Program-made: the position numbers and the translations under genes
Part shown: positions 10,354 through 22,907 of the stretch, one piece after another
Position numbering within the stretch: position 1 is the stretch's first letter
Layout of the letters: each line of letters begins with the position of its first letter
The notes under the pieces: model-generated
The model's database searches: none
Seen by the model: only the letters and a program-made list of their open reading frames with translations
What the model was told of the DNA's origin: nothing
Assembly: GCF_963678635.1 (NCBI RefSeq)
Contig: NC_087067.1
Coordinates: forward strand, 34,497,509-34,561,508
DNA from: Symsagittifera roscoffensis
Lineage: Eukaryota > Xenacoelomorpha > Acoela > Convolutidae
Length of the DNA: 64,000 nucleotides
Reading direction: 5' to 3'

Positions 10354-11083
10354 AATCCCGGGTTTAGAGAGTTTTTAAATTTTTAAGTTTGTTGTTGTGA
10401 ATGATGGATGGAGAAAACTCTTTAGTTCTTCTTTATGTAGATTTTCTGAAATGAGTGAAGAGAGAAGGAAAACAGTTGTTCGTGTTATAAATTATTTGTT
10501 TTACGTAGCGACAGAAAGAAAACAGTTGCCCATGAAGAGAGAAAAAAATTGCTTATACTGTAGATGAGTTGTGGTATCGGTCAAGGTTGCAGGTTGACAG
10601 AGTGATGTGTAGGTTTCGTTAGGTAGAGCGGGACTACGTGCATATTCAACTATTTATCGAATAGTGAGATAAGGTTTGACTTACCTGAGTGAAGCGCCAA
10701 GTGAAAGAGTCCGTATTTCTGTTTTCAATATCTGTTTTCAATTGATCATTGGGTATCTTTGTACCGTGTTGGTTCTTTACTTTATATCCTGTGAAAATTT
10801 TTACTGTACATATACATTATCTGCACCTTGTTGGTGATTCATTTTTCAAATTTTCTCAGCGGAATCTATTTTTCCTAGGTTGAGTCCGTTAGTTGCATGT
10901 GGAACCCGCAAGAAAACTCTTTCTATCAAATAGCAATTAGGAGAAAAGCCACTGACAGTTGTAATACAAATAACCATCAGTAGTATTCTTGGTTGAACGC
11001 TCGAGCTGGTTTTAGCCTGGCTTAACAAGCAGCGGGTTAAAATTTTGAGTTTTTTTATTGTCGCCAACTGGCTTCAGCTGAAA

Positions 11084-11700
11084 AAAAGTCCTTAAGCAAA
11101 ATGCAGATTCCATTTATTTTTGCTGGGTTTGCCTATAAAAATGCGGAATCCGAACCAAATTGCTTTTTTCGTGCATTGCGGTTTCCGCGGCTGAACTGAC
11201 TTGCCGACAAAATTTACGTTACAAAAACAAGATTTCGCTAAAATTTTAAAAGTTGATCCCTCTCACTATTTAGAACACGTTTAATGAAGCGTGGATCTTT
11301 GATTTACTCGAGAGGCGGATTATCAAAAAAACTCAAAAATTTGGTCGAGCTTTTTTTAGGTGATCGAATTGATTTTCCGAGTTCTCCCGAAACATTACAA
11401 AGACTACGTTTTCGCCAAATTTCTGCACCGCAGGCAGAATTTTGAAAAAAACGGGCCGAAAAAAAAATTTTTGGCGCGCGCGCTCCCCCTTTAAAATTAG
11501 TATATATTGGCGCCGAAGGTGCCTTTAGAAAATTTTTAGGGTCCGCCACAAAAGTGGATATCCCAAATAGTACGAAGGGTAACCCTTTGATTCAACAGGG
11601 GTTAGAATTGCTGAGGGGGAAGGCTGGGGGTTAGGGTTAGGGTTAGGGTTAGGGTTAGGGTTAGGGTTAGCGTTATTTAGGGCGGCGGATTTGGCCGGCT
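11084..11700. mobile_element. Second, diverged copy of the 8.4-8.9 kb segment with its hAT-like MITE
   Basis: It aligns with about 8,447-8,938: the flanking block shares GCGGAATCCGAACCAAA, TTCCGCGGCT and CTATTTAGAACACGTT, and the MITE interior shares TATATTGGCGCC and the GCGCGC...CCCCC block. The left MITE terminus is degraded (AAGCGTGGATCTTTGATT) and the right is GGCGGCGGATTT. The copied unit is longer than the MITE, so a larger mobile or duplicated segment carried the MITE along. It sits inside the 3' noncoding region of element C. Confidence 0.6.
11631..11670 (+). repeat. Interstitial telomere-type array (TTAGGG)
   Basis: Six perfect TTAGGG units plus TTAG follow a GGCTGGGGG stretch. In the homologous copy at 8.87 kb the same position is a plain G run, so the array probably arose or was added inside the MITE copy. 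It is not a chromosome end, since unrelated sequence continues on both sides. Confidence 0.9.
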
Positions 11701-12789
11701 ATACTTCTCCAATTGGGTGATGCCAATTGGAGAAGTATGTTTTTTACCGGCTCTTTGAGTAAAGACCCTTTTTGAAGTTTAAAATTTTTCCCTTTTTTAT
11801 CAGGTGTTTTTTCTTTTTTCTTTGATTGTGTCCTTTTTCCGAAAAGGGAGTGTTTTTGGTTTGTGTTACTCTTTGGTTGTTCTTACGTTTCATGCGGTTT
11901 TAAAAAAGGTCTGAATCAGAGTCCAAAATTATATTCTATCCAACATTAATCTGGTTTTAATCTAGTTTGGGTACCGTGAGACTTTCCTGTACATGATAAT
12001 GTTTTTGTGACGTTGGTAAGCTGCGTTGATTAGATTAAGCTTAGCTTCCGACCGGGTTAAGGGATAGTTTACAACGCGTGAAAGCAACTTATAATTGTTA
12101 TCAGTTAGCTTGTCAAACAAGAATTTTTTTAAAAAACAAACCTATAGCGGCGGGTTTTCTTGGATTTTGTGGAAAGAGTGAGTGAAATGTCTGCGAGTCA
12201 AACAATTAGAAAAACAGTTCACAAAAAAAAACACTTTATCCCATTTATCAACTTTTATATATAGTGCTTCGTTTTGAAAACATACATCATTTTAATAACT
12301 CGTTGCTACGTACTAATTCAATTGCATTTTTAGATATCTATAGCAAATAGATAGCACTTGAAAATAAAAAGTTTCTAAATTTTTTTTGATTTTGATTTTA
12401 TCTAATGTTGATTTTTATCTAACTGGTGAAATCGTAAAAAAACTGGTGAAACAAACAGTTAAAAATGATGAGTAAATTTTTGATACTATTTGGTGTTAAT
12501 TATAAGCTCATACTTACTGAGGGTTGGATTCCGAAAAAAAATTCCATTGGGGAAGTAAGTTTGAATTGTGGTTGAATAAGTTCAAAGTTTTGCAAGCCTT
12601 CTGGTGAAATTGTTAGTACGTAAGCGTGGCCAGAAAAGTTCTAGAGCGCAGATGATTTTACCTTCTTCTGTTGCGGCGGAAATTTCGTGATTAGTACTTT
12701 GGATTGATTATAAATTTGTGGTTGAATATAAAATTGGGAAAACTTTACCAAAATGGGGATCTCAACCGGTTGCCGTGAAAGTTAGTGGA

Positions 12790-13640
12790 TTCAATGCAAT
12801 ATGTGAAGTTAATCAAAAATGAAGATGTATGTTTGGAGTTAATGAGCATCTGGCGGTGGTGGGCGTTTCGATATGGTGAACTATGGAGAAAATGATGTTG
12901 TAAAACGGTATTATGTATCTATGTGTGTTAGTTTAGTTTTAAGCATAATTTCGAGTGGATAGTTATTATCACTCTCCTCAAGGGTGAGTAAGTTGAAAGT
13001 TAATTCAAAGTCATCAAATTTGTTAAATTAAGATTCATATGCTTTTTAGTGTTTTCAAGGACAAGGTCAATTACCGGATCAATTTTTTTTCTATTAATGT
13101 CTAAATCAAGGATTGAGTCAGTTTTAACGAAGATTTATTTGGTTAATTGGGAATTTACTGCGGGGTCAGTGTCAAACGGTGAGTCTTCTAAGTAACGGAT
13201 GACTGTGTAATCATAGTATCTTCTTAAAAATTGATTCGATTTTGTTCAATGAAGCGGTTAAGTGTTTGTGGTAGTCCGATGTTGGTGATTTGACTATGGT
13301 GTATGATTTGTGAGTGAGAGTATCGCAATGAATGAGAGTGTAGCAAAAATCATCATCGTCATTTGTTCTTCTAAGTGGAATTTTTAGTAGGTTTTTAAAG
13401 TTGTAAAAAGAGATCCACGAAAAGGTTGAAAGACGGGAAAATTCGTGGACGTATACTTCTTTGGGCCTGGGTTTTTGTGTTGTCGTACGTACACTGGAGG
13501 AAGAAGCGGAGGCTTTCGTTAAATTTTGTGGGATGTTAAATTGACGGGTGTGATTTTTTCTAATACGATGTGAAGATGATGGGTGGTTAAGAAAAAAATG
13601 TGGTGGGTTATTGTGGTATTTGCGTTTCATAAGTATAAGC
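12790..13640 (-). pseudogene. Post-envelope accessory ORF of element C
   Basis: The 139-codon frame 13,211-13,630 (MKRKYHNNPP...) has a basic, Ser-rich start and a middle block with SFYNFKNLLKIPL. After a frameshift the alignment with element B continues: YYDYTVIRY here matches YYDHNIIRS in B, and further along INSKHTSSFLINFTYCI matches FKNSKYISPFFLNFTYCI in B (about 47,890-47,950). The matching runs over about 250 residues in the same order, which supports a real protein that the subfamilies inherited. No known domain is recognised. It lies directly downstream of env and upstream of the 3' noncoding region. Stops and frameshifts make this copy dead. Confidence 0.6.
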
Positions 13641-14289
13641 TAGGACAACGAGGGTATGACTTGAAAGAGGAGAAAAAATAAGGATAACAACAGTGTGCGA
13701 AGAGCTAGTAGTGGAATTTACTACTGGGGTAGGGGGAGGTATTGATTCAAAAGGTGTTTGTGAGATACTAGTGGGTCTTGGCTCCGAATCCAAAGATTTA
13801 TAAGGTGTATCAAATGCAGGATTTTTTTTATGATACAGTTACTGTTCACAAACAGTTTTAATTGAGTCGTCAGAAATCATGTCAGGTGAGTTAGTTAAAA
13901 AGGTAGAAAAAAAAGGGCTAAAACGGGTAGGGGAGAAAAGATGAGATCTGAGATGGATACAAGAGGTTGTTGTCGGTGGAATTTGGGAGATAGGAAAGAG
14001 AACGAATTAGTAATGCAATCTGGCGGCTGATCGTGGGCTAAAAAATGGATTGTTCTAAGAAAAAATTCTCATTTTGTGTGGTTATTATATTAATTGTTCA
14101 TAAATTTCATTTTTGTGGCTGGATGAATATATGAGGCTTCGTGGTATATTGTTGTTTCGGTGCATGCGTTGTGCTACGGAAAGTGCATTTCAATTGTTTG
14201 TAAAGGATGATGATTTGGTAAATTATGTATATGTGATGGTGCTGTGGGTGCAGGAGTTGGGTACTCTTGTGGAGTTTTCGCGTGTGTTT
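13641..14289 (-). pseudogene. Pro/Ser/Thr-rich segment between env and accessory ORF, element C
   Basis: Minus-strand frame 13,608-13,793 is Pro/Thr/Ser-rich (IPPPTPVVNSTTSSS) and matches in composition and place the Pro/Thr-rich frame at 44,557-44,853 of element B. It may be the N-terminal part of the accessory ORF or the envelope cytoplasmic tail. It is broken and no domain is visible. Confidence 0.4.
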
Positions 14290-15775
14290 GATTTTAATTA
14301 TAGCTCTTTCTTATATTCGCCAATTTATGCATCGCGAAAGATTTCAGTATCTGAATTGTAGAAGGTTCCAAAAACCCCAGCGAATAAGATTTAGATACGC
14401 TAGCTTGTCTATTGACTTGTGTGTGTCTATTGCATGTGTTGTAGATTGCTTTAAGTAGCGAAAATATGAAACCAACCATGAAAAAAAACCAATGCGTAAA
14501 AGATAGTATCTTTTTCTAAGATGTATTAAGGCCATCCTAGAAAAGCTAGGAGTTCATTATTCATGTTAAGAACACTAAAGAAACCTATTGATGAGTTATA
14601 ATGTGCACTCTTTGGTTCCTTTAAAATATCAATTGTATTTTGTTTAAAGATGTCGGAGAAACCGTCTGGGTCAGGGAGTTTTCGGAGATTTTGTTCGATT
14701 GATTGTCAGAAGAATGATTGTCTTTGGCGCGGATGCTTTTTTGTTTTTGGCGAAAGTTTCGTTAAAAGTGGCATTAAATTGGGGTGTGGTGTGAGAAGAA
14801 AATCTTTATCTTCGTTGGGATTAAACTGTAGTACATTGTGCCTATATTCTGATCCCCATAGGACAGTTGTAAAAAAATGCTTTTTGTTAGTGTGTTTGCA
14901 AAAATTTCTTTTCTTTCATGAGAGTTTGCTTTCGTTGGTAGCATCTTCTGTCTTCAAATACGTGTAGTGATGAGATTTTCTTAGTGCATGTGTAAAATTA
15001 AAGGATGTTTCCTTCGTAAACGATAAAACTTGAGCAATTACCGGATAGTAGGTACCATGCATAGGCTAGAGAATGCAATATTTGTGCTCGTTCTAAATCA
15101 ACTAAGCTATGTAGTATTTCAAGTTCGGATAGTGACATCCCTTGAAAAAATTCACTAATGGTGTAGTCAAGTTTCATACCATGTTGAATACCGCAGTGAA
15201 CTGCGCCAGAGTGCGTGTTGTTCAATCATGATAACTCTAGTTGTCGTGTACTGTCACACAGTAGTTGGGATTTTTTTTGTGTTAGCTTAACTATTTGATG
15301 GGTCATTAAATTGGAGCACCAAGATAAGGGAAAAATTCATCAAACTTTATATTACCTGAGTGTTGTTCAAGTTGCGCTAGATGTGCAATCTTGCAAAATT
15401 TGAAAATACAAACTTTCGATCATTGCTTTTGTGTGTTACCATGTTTAGGCAATTTTAACTCAATTTTACAGTCTTCAGGATTACGATCTAGTAATCTTTC
15501 AGTCTAACTTTGGTAGTATCATTCATAATCGAGTCTTTTTTTTTTGTTCTGATTCACATTTTGTGACCCAATTAATTGCATTTTTAGGTAGCAATTTTTG
15601 TTGGTAGTATGATTTGTCTTGATAATGTTTTGGTGGTATGATTCATAATCGAGTCTGGTTTTGTTCTGATTAACATTTTGTGACCCGATTAATTGCACTT
15701 TTATGTAGCAATTTTTGTAGGTGATCTTCGCAATCATATTGGGTTACGAGGAGATCTTGTCGTCTTATTCGTGTA
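14290..15775 (-). pseudogene. Envelope-like gene of element C, element-distal copy
   Basis: On the minus strand the remnants run from a LLVTQYDCE start (about 15,740) through a block at 14,998-15,225 whose motif MKLDYTISEFFQGMSLSELE matches the B envelope (MKLDYTISKIFQEMSLSELE), then the membrane-proximal LAFLGWP and YILE words and a hydrophobic segment near 14,450. This copy keeps the transmembrane end, unlike the proximal copy. Many frameshifts are present. By analogy with B it was a membrane glycoprotein; its wider family is not established here. Confidence 0.7.
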
Positions 15776-15879
15776 GAGGAAATCTCATGGTTTGTTGGTT
15801 CAAGGTTTGCTTAGAGATAAAAAGAATTTATTGATTGGAGAACTAAAATGTACACATGTACAATAGTCCTGAAAAAAGG

Positions 15880-17060
15880 TTGTTAAACGTTATACGGCCT
15901 TTTTTTAGTGTATCTATATTAATGGTTAATAAAGGTGAATCTAAATAAAGGTAGGTGTTTGTGATTGAACAGTTAACTCTGGTTCAAACAATGGCAACGG
16001 TTGATGTCCTAGGGTGTTTAGTTATGGTCTTGTTTCATTTTTAAAAACTAAAGTTTGTTATGAGAGTATTTGAGTATTGCGTTCTTGAAATTCATTGCGT
16101 AAATCGTGTCTTTTTTGTAATCTACTCAATGCTCAATGTAGCTCAATGCTCAATGTAGCCGACTGGGACCAAAGCGTTGTCCAAATAAGGAAGTAGGTGC
16201 TAAAAATGCGTTCCAATCTAAGCGGAGGGGTTTAACTGGATTTTTAAATTCCTGATATCTGTCGTTCAATTGATTTGGAAAGTTTGTTCGTAAAGTATGT
16301 AGTGGTGTTATAACTGTGATCGAAGGTGTTGATGAAAGAGGAAGTGTTTCCGGTAATGATGAGGTGGTATCTGGGGAAATTGTATTGGTTTAATTACCTG
16401 GTTTGGATCGTTTTATGAAGAAATAGTTCATTCAATGGGGAAGTCCCTCTGAAGAGGTGTGGGGGTTGAACGAGTTTTCTCTAATTTGTTCAGTAAAGAT
16501 TCTTGAACTTCGGTAATCGGATAGAAGATTGGGTGCAGTTTGTTCGGATGTTAAATTTACAGGTGGAAGGATGCTTTGTGTTATTATGCTCTAAAGATCT
16601 AGGGGCTGATGTTGTTGATGAGGGTATTGAAATAGACTCGTGGTGTTGTTGGGTCCACTTTCGTCGTGGGTGAATTATTTTTCGGTCGATGGTGCTAGTT
16701 GGTTTTTGATCTTGTCTTTGATGTCTTGTTCGATTCAAGTCTTGTTTTCATGATGTTTAGAAATTTTTTGTTGGTTAGTATTGTGGTTATTTTCTTCAGG
16801 TGATTTTCTTGCATAAAGATGGGCTAGTTTGATTGGTTCGGATTTTCTTCAAAAGTAAATAGACTTTCCACGTTATATATATGAGTATATGATTGGGGAT
16901 GATTTAATTGATTGTTGTAGGGGTTATTTGAGTATTTTGAGGTGATGAATTTTTATCGGGGTTTGCTCAGCATTTTTGATTCTTCAAAAAAGATTTTTAT
17001 CAAAACTATTGCTATAACAAATGCACTTAAGTTTTTTAAAATATTCCAGCAAAATTTCGG
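15880..17060 (-). pseudogene. ORF X remnant (membrane segment and Pro/Ser-rich tail), distal unit of element C
   Basis: The minus strand shows a short hydrophobic segment at about 16,970-17,050 (AIVLIKIFFEE, matching the ILLIFFIEE segment of B at 40,262-40,612). A Pro/Ser-rich chain follows (frame 16,490-16,738), then a segment matching the B block LRLDWNxxxAPxxLFGQ near 16,150-16,260. It is broken by frameshifts. It precedes env as in element B. Confidence 0.55.
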
Positions 17061-17109
17061 AGATTTTGATCCATTGAATATCGTTGGAGTGGTTGTTTTT
17101 CGCGCGGAT

Positions 17110-18665
17110 GCGTTCGGCAAACTTTTTTAAAGGTGGCTATAAAGCGGGGTGTGGTGTGAGAAGAGAAAATTCATCTTCGTTTTGGGAATAAGCTGTACTA
17201 AATTGTGGCTATAATCTGATCCACATGGGACAGCTGTATCCCAAAAGTATGATCTTGATCTTTTTGATAGTGTGTCCACAAAATTTACTTCAGATTCACA
17301 AAAATTTGGTTTTAATGGTAGCTTTTTCTATCTTCAAATCAGTATAGTGGTGAGATTTTCTTAGTGCTTATTTTAAACTAAATGGTTTTTCCTTCGTAAA
17401 CGATAAGATTTGAGTGATCACGGGATAGTGGCTACCCTGCATAGGCCAGAGGTTGTAATATTTGTGTTCGTTCTAATTCTGATAAACGATATAGTGTTTC
17501 AAGTTCGGATAGAATCTGCGCCAAATTATGTGTTGTTTATTAGTGCCAACTCTTGCTGTCGTGCACTGTCACGATTTTCTGAAAGGAGTTTACCTCCAGT
17601 GTTCCCCTTGTTTTTCAAAAAGAGTGACTGCTACATGCGGCTGTTCATCCTCTCTGTTTTAAATCGGACGTGATATGGTGATTGTGATTTTTTCTTTTTT
17701 CATATCAAATCTTTTTAGGTAATCAACTAGTTTTCTGAATACTGTGTGGGAAAAACTGGTTTCGTACATTTATATGCTAATTCTGTTTCAGGGTTTGCTT
17801 GAAAACGTGTTAGTTTGTTTCTGTTCCTTGTATGTTTTTATATGGGCTTGGTTTTGATCGTTTTCTTTCAGGGTGTACCTGATCAAGTCGTATGCACTCT
17901 ATTAAATACATTTTGTGAAATTTTATCGTTCTGGCATGAAATAAATGCAGTGCATGTGTCTTCAGGAAACCAAAAGAATTGTTGCCTGGGTGCAAGTGGT
18001 GGGATTGTAATATCCTTGATTATTTTACAGGAAACGCGGGTTTTTTTTACATAGTTTGGTGTCATCTTTCAATTCACGTTGTAGTTTAATTTTTTCTAGT
18101 TGGATTTTGCAATTAAAAAAACTTATTTCTTGATACTTCTCGAGTTTCTGTATTACTTTCACAATTTGATGAGTCATTAACTCCTTAGGAGCACCATGAT
18201 AAGGTAAAATATTATCAAGTTGTATATTGACCTGGTGTTGTTCAAGTTGTGCTTGATGTGCAGAGTCTGAAAAATCATGAAAATTTGCAAACTTTCGATC
18301 ATTGTCTTCGTATGTTACTATGCTTAGGCGTTTTAATTCAGTTTTACAGTCTTCAGGATCTCGATGGAGTAATTTTTCAGTTTTACCTTGGTAGTATGAT
18401 TCATAATCGAGTCTGTTTTGTTTCCATTTGAGACTTCAATGAAATGTACTTTCTTTTCAAAAAATTTCCTCGTGCATTTATAACTTTTGAGAGTCGTAGC
18501 GCGGCTTGAAAACAAAAAAATGCAATTAAATTTCTTGGTTCGATTTTTTGTGGTTCTGATTCACAATTTGTGACCTGATTATTTGCATTTTTATGTAGCG
18601 TTTTTTGTTGGTGATCTTCGCAATCAGATTGAGTACGAGAAGATCTTGTCCTCCTGTTCGTGGAG
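17110..18665 (-). pseudogene. Envelope-like gene of element C, element-proximal copy, truncated
   Basis: The frame 17,883-18,065 (minus) contains FFWFPEDTCTAF, matching IVWFPEETCTVF of the B envelope, and SCQNDKISQNVFNRV follows in a shifted frame. The sequence runs on to a point matching about 43,400 of B and then passes straight into ORF X of the next tandem unit, so its membrane-anchor end is missing. Stops and frameshifts are frequent. Confidence 0.65.
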
Positions 18666-18779
18666 AAGAGTTCTTATGGTTTGTTGCTTCAAAGTGTACT
18701 CAGAGGTAAAAAGAATTTATCGATTAACGATCTAAAATAGACTTGTGTACGATAGTCCTGAAAAAAAATGAAGAACGTT

Positions 18780-20260
18780 ATATAGCCTAAGGTCTTTTTA
18801 GTGTATCTATCGTAATGATAAATTATTTCAGTGCTTATAAAGGGAGGGTTTATGATTGAGCAGTTACTTCTGAATGAATTATGGGCAACGGGTAATGTCC
18901 TAGGTTGTTTAGTGTTGGTGTTAGTTCAAATTTAAGAATTAAAGATTGTTATGAGAGTAATTGAATTTTGTGTCCGTGAATTTCCTTGCGTATATCGTGT
19001 CTTTATTATAGTCTATTCAATGCCCAATTGTGTAGGCGACTAGGGTCAAAGTGTTGTACAAATAGCGGAGGTGGTGTTATAGATGAGTTCCAATCTAAGC
19101 GGAGGTCTTTAATTGTATTTTGTAATCCCTAAAATCTGTCGTTCAATTGATTTGGAAAGTTTGTTGGTAAAGTATGTTGGAATAGTGTTATAACTGTTAT
19201 CGAAGGTGTTGATAGAAGAGAAAGTGTTCCCAATAATGATAAGGTGGTATCTGGGGAAGTTTGTATTGGTTCATTTACATGATTTGGTTCGAAATGAATG
19301 AATTATTAGTTCATCCAATGGTGGAGTCAACGTGAAGAGGTGTGGGGGGGACGAACGGGTTTTCTCTAAATTGTTCATCAATGGGTGTTGAACTTCGAAA
19401 AGATGGATTGGAAAATGGGTGTATTTTTTGTGATGTTAAATTAAGAGGTGGAAGGATGCTTTGTATTATTATGCTTGAAAGATCTAGGGGCTGATGTTGT
19501 TGATGAGGGTATTCAACTGGACTCGTGGAAATGCTAGTGTCCTATTTTGTCGTGGGTGAATAAATGTTGCTCGATGGTGCTAATTGCGTTTTGACTTTTT
19601 CCTTGGTGTCTTTTTCGATGCAGGTTTTGTAATGATGAAAATTTGTTTTTTGTTATTTCGTAACTGTTAGCTCAGGCGTGCATAAGGATAGATTGGTATG
19701 AATGGTGCGTGTCTTTTTTCAAAAGTAAATGGATTTTGTACAAAAGATATATGAGCAGATGATTGGGGATGGTTTATTTGACTTCTTGTAGGTGTTGACT
19801 GTGGGTTTTCAGGTGGGTATGTGGGGAATCCTTATCGGGGTTTGGTCAGCAGTTTTGATTTTTGAATTTAAATTTTGTCAATGGATTGGTTAAAATGAGT
19901 GTTTTTGTTAAAATTCTTCGACAAAGGTTAATATCAAAACTATTGCTAGTACAAATGGCTTTATAGCTTCTTATAATTTTTTAAAGGGTCAGGATGAGGG
20001 AAGCAATTATTATATTTTCAATGGTTTGCGAAAAAAAGTAGGGTTGAAGTAGGAAACAAAAAAACTACAATTTGGATACAAAAAACTATTAACATGGATA
20101 TTATGAGTTCTAAAGTTTCGCTTAGAAAAAAATGCAAAATCTTAAGATACTTGGTTAAGCCGATAGAAAATTGAAAAAAAAACTGCTTAAAAAGATATAT
20201 GAGTGAGTTTAAAGAGAGCATTCGAAAAGAAAATGCTTTCCGCTTTTTATACAATTTGTT
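18780..20260 (-). pseudogene. ORF X remnant, proximal unit of element C
   Basis: The 78-codon minus frame 20,018-20,254 is strongly hydrophobic with two or three membrane-like segments, and the adjacent 19,900-19,980 repeats the AIVLI-type segment. Downstream is the Pro/Ser-rich tail seen in the other copies. The position between integrase and env is the same as in element B. No enzyme motif is visible. Confidence 0.5.
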
Positions 20261-20779
20261 TCAGATTTATAACGGAGATGTTGAATTCTTTATTGATTCT
20301 TGACGAATTGGTTTTAGAATGAAGAAGTCTGGGTGAAGGGAAAACTGGAGTTTTGGGTATGAGGTTTCTCTTTCTTCTTGTTTTTCATGGGATGATTAGA
20401 TGCTTTTGTGACTTAGATGTTTAATTTAATAGTTTGTCTAAAATGATGAAGAGTATCAGTTGTTCGGAATTAAATTTGAAGTGTACTAATTGTTTAGGAG
20501 GTTGTTAGAACCCTACTTTCCTTAATACTTTTCCTTGCGGGATAAAAATTTCATAAAAATTTCTTGGTTGATTTCAGAGTCAAGTTATTGACGTTGTTTC
20601 AAATTTTTCTTTATTTCAGGTGTTATAAATTGTTCGTAAAATTTATGATTTTTCTTTGTTTTGCAGCGGGATTTATAGGTTTTTCGGAAATGCTTTTTGT
20701 TGTAATGTTGGATGACTGTGACAATTTGTTTGCAATTGCAGGTGTCTTATGATCCTTATAAATTTGTTGTGTTTCAAAA

Positions 20780-22159
20780 TTGTGTAATCCTTTAAAACAG
20801 TATAATTGTGTTAGCCGACGAGCAGCGTATTTTTTTGGGTAGTATGATAAATGGTTGTTTCTGTGTTGTATTATTTCTTTGTTTTTTGATCTATAAACTT
20901 GTATATTTCGTGTGTGGGTTTTTCTATGATGTGGTTAAGTCTTTTTCTGATAGGTTGTAGCTTTTTTGAAATTCCTTTCTGTGTTGTAAAAACTGGAGTT
21001 AAAACAAACGTTCCTATTTTGAGATCTAAAGCAGGTGTAAAGCATGATTTTATTTGGAACTGAATGTTTTGTTTTTGTAGAAGTTTCTTCGCTTTTTTGA
21101 CAAGATTCTTTTATTTAAAATTCATTTCATTTGGGTGCCGGAGGTTGACTTTAAAATTTGTGGGGGATGAAATTGATCTTCATCATAAGTCTGCAGTAGT
21201 AAAATATGGCAAATTGAGTCTTTGGATTGTTGGCAATGCCCTTGTACAGTTTTTGAGAATTTTGTCTTGAATATTTTTGGCGTGGCTGTTTTTCGTTAAA
21301 CACCGTTTCATACGGTGATATTCCAAATTTTGTTGTAGTTTGAGAGTAACATGCTAGTGGAAACAAAACTACGTCTGTTGACAATTCAGTTTTTTATATC
21401 ATCTCTGTTTATTATACAACTGTAGTGTTCTTGTAATGAACGGGTCAAACCATCAGCAAGTCCCACTATCCAAGGAGCATTTGAGGTTGCAGGTTTGTCT
21501 TTGATGTTATATAAATGACCTGATGTGGTTATTTTCTTATTTATAAATTCTTTTCCTATATCTGTGACAAGGATTTCGGGTAATCCAAATTTTGCTATCC
21601 ACTGTTCATAAAGGGTTGTATATGCATAATAAGAATTGCAGTGTGGTACAGGCTTTAGTGCTACGTAATCTGTAAAATCGTCTACATTGAGAATTGTGCT
21701 TGAAACTCTTTCTGAGGACGATGATATAGGGCTTTTTGTACCGAACGAAATTCTCTGGCTGAAATAGAACCTTTTTTCTTTAAAATCCTGTTTTTCTTCT
21801 ATTTGTTTTTAATGTGGAAAATTTTTAATAAGATGACAGATACGATATTATGATATGTTTATCTGATCCAATGTGTGCTTTAGAATTTAAGTAGGTTGAT
21901 GTATAAAAGACTGTTGAAAATAAACTTAGTGGTAGACATGGTACTATTTTGTCTATTTATTCATGCTCCGATGAGCCAGTGTATTCGTTTTTGTGGCATT
22001 CTTAACTTTTTGAAGATATATGTGTAAGTTTTTGTTCCCTAAAGTGGTTATAACACTTTTTGTGCCTTTAGTTTTGTATTTATGCCAAGATTTAATTTGG
22101 CGTATGACAGGTTCAACGTTTTGATACTTCTTGAGTATGTCAGTTGTTAAGCATGGCAA
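20780..22159 (-). pseudogene. Integrase of element C
   Basis: The N-terminal linker reads at 21,953-22,159 (IRQIKSWHKYKTK, as in B). The catalytic core follows at about 21,430-21,780 with KFGLPEILVTD and YYAYTTLYEQWIAKFG. The GISPYETVFNEKQPR segment is at 21,151-21,384, and a C-terminal QHRNNHLSYYPKKY is near 20,800-20,860. Of the DDE triad, the first Asp is Gly (ISFGTK against ISFDTK in B) and the Glu position reads Asp (GLADG against GLVEG), so it would be inactive even without its stops. The zinc-binding HHCC region is not recognisable. Confidence 0.75.
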
Positions 22160-22449
22160 GAAGATATTTTAACAATTTTGCCCAACAATGATACCATCAA
22201 AAAATTTTTGCATGGGTATGAAAAAAATGTGGTTTATTTGAAGCTGTTTTCATGTTTTACTTTAGCAAAATTTGATTATATGTATCTTAACTTTGTTCGT
22301 TTGTTGTTTGTTTGTAATTCTATGAAAACATCACCTAAAATGTGATAAAGTTTTCACTTAAGATTAGTGGTCTAACGATTTAACTCATGCTGGTCTAATC
22401 AAATTGCCAATGAATAATCTAATAAAATCATAGTGTTGATTTACAAAGA

Positions 22450-22907
22450 AAACTTGTGTTAAACGGCATGATTGTTCTTTGTTCATCTAGTCGCGTTGGG
22501 TTATATGCACTGTTCATGTCTGCTGTTGTATAGTTTTGTCCATTTTTTGTTAGGTTTACTTGTATTGGTTTTATTGGCCAATTGCTTTTTGATTCGTCAA
22601 TTAGTGAGCATACATCTAATAATACCTTATGAGATTCTCCTTTTGCGAAAATAATGACTGGGTTTATGAATGTGTTTCAATTGAGTTGTGGTTCTTTATT
22701 GACTGGCGAAACAAATTCGTATTGCTCCAGGATATCTAAAAGTATGTTTAACTTTTCGTGTAAATGTATTGGAACTTTGCTTGCACGTTTTTTTTTTGAA
22801 AAAATAAGTATTTCCAAGTGGATGAAGTAAAGGTTCTTGGGCTGAAGTGGATGATGTAAAGTAGGATGTAGCTTACCGATATCAAATTTCGATGATTCAT
22901 TTACCAT
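22450..22907 (-). pseudogene. Reverse transcriptase fragment of element C
   Basis: The open frame 22,677-22,907 matches the fingers region (SKFDIGK...KKRASKVPIHLHEKLN). A second stretch, about 22,480-22,670, covers PVIIFAKGES...DESKSNWPI and catalytic motif A, TTADMNSAYN, with its Asp intact (near 22,508-22,527). The sequence then jumps directly to integrase at 22,160: the YLDD motif, thumb and RNase H are deleted. Element B has the opposite defect, with motif A lost and YLDD kept. Confidence 0.8.

Larger units (their letters stand above)
10354..12690 (-). other. Long 3' noncoding region of element C
   Basis: No coding frame is supported. About 11,940-12,080 aligns with the 3' noncoding region of element B near 48,800-48,930 (shared GGTACC, CGGGTTAA-type words), which shows that this long tail is part of the element. 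The segment about 11,084-11,700 is a foreign insertion (see separate entry). Confidence 0.6.
14700..19990 (-). repeat. Tandem duplication of the ORF X-env block in element C
   Basis: Positions about 14,700-17,100 and 17,100-19,990 are two tandem copies of one unit: GGGGTGTGGTGTGAGAAGA at 14,780 and 17,145, ATGTCCTAGG at 16,000 and 18,890, GATCTAGGGGCTGATGTTGT at 16,600 and 19,480. They differ at roughly one base in five with indels, so the duplication is old. The unit boundary lies near 17,050-17,110, inside the envelope sequence. Confidence 0.75.

Noticed and set aside
11631-11670. TTAGGG repeats as a chromosome end
   Set aside because: Only 40 bases, with unrelated sequence on both sides and clear homology of the flanks to another internal locus.
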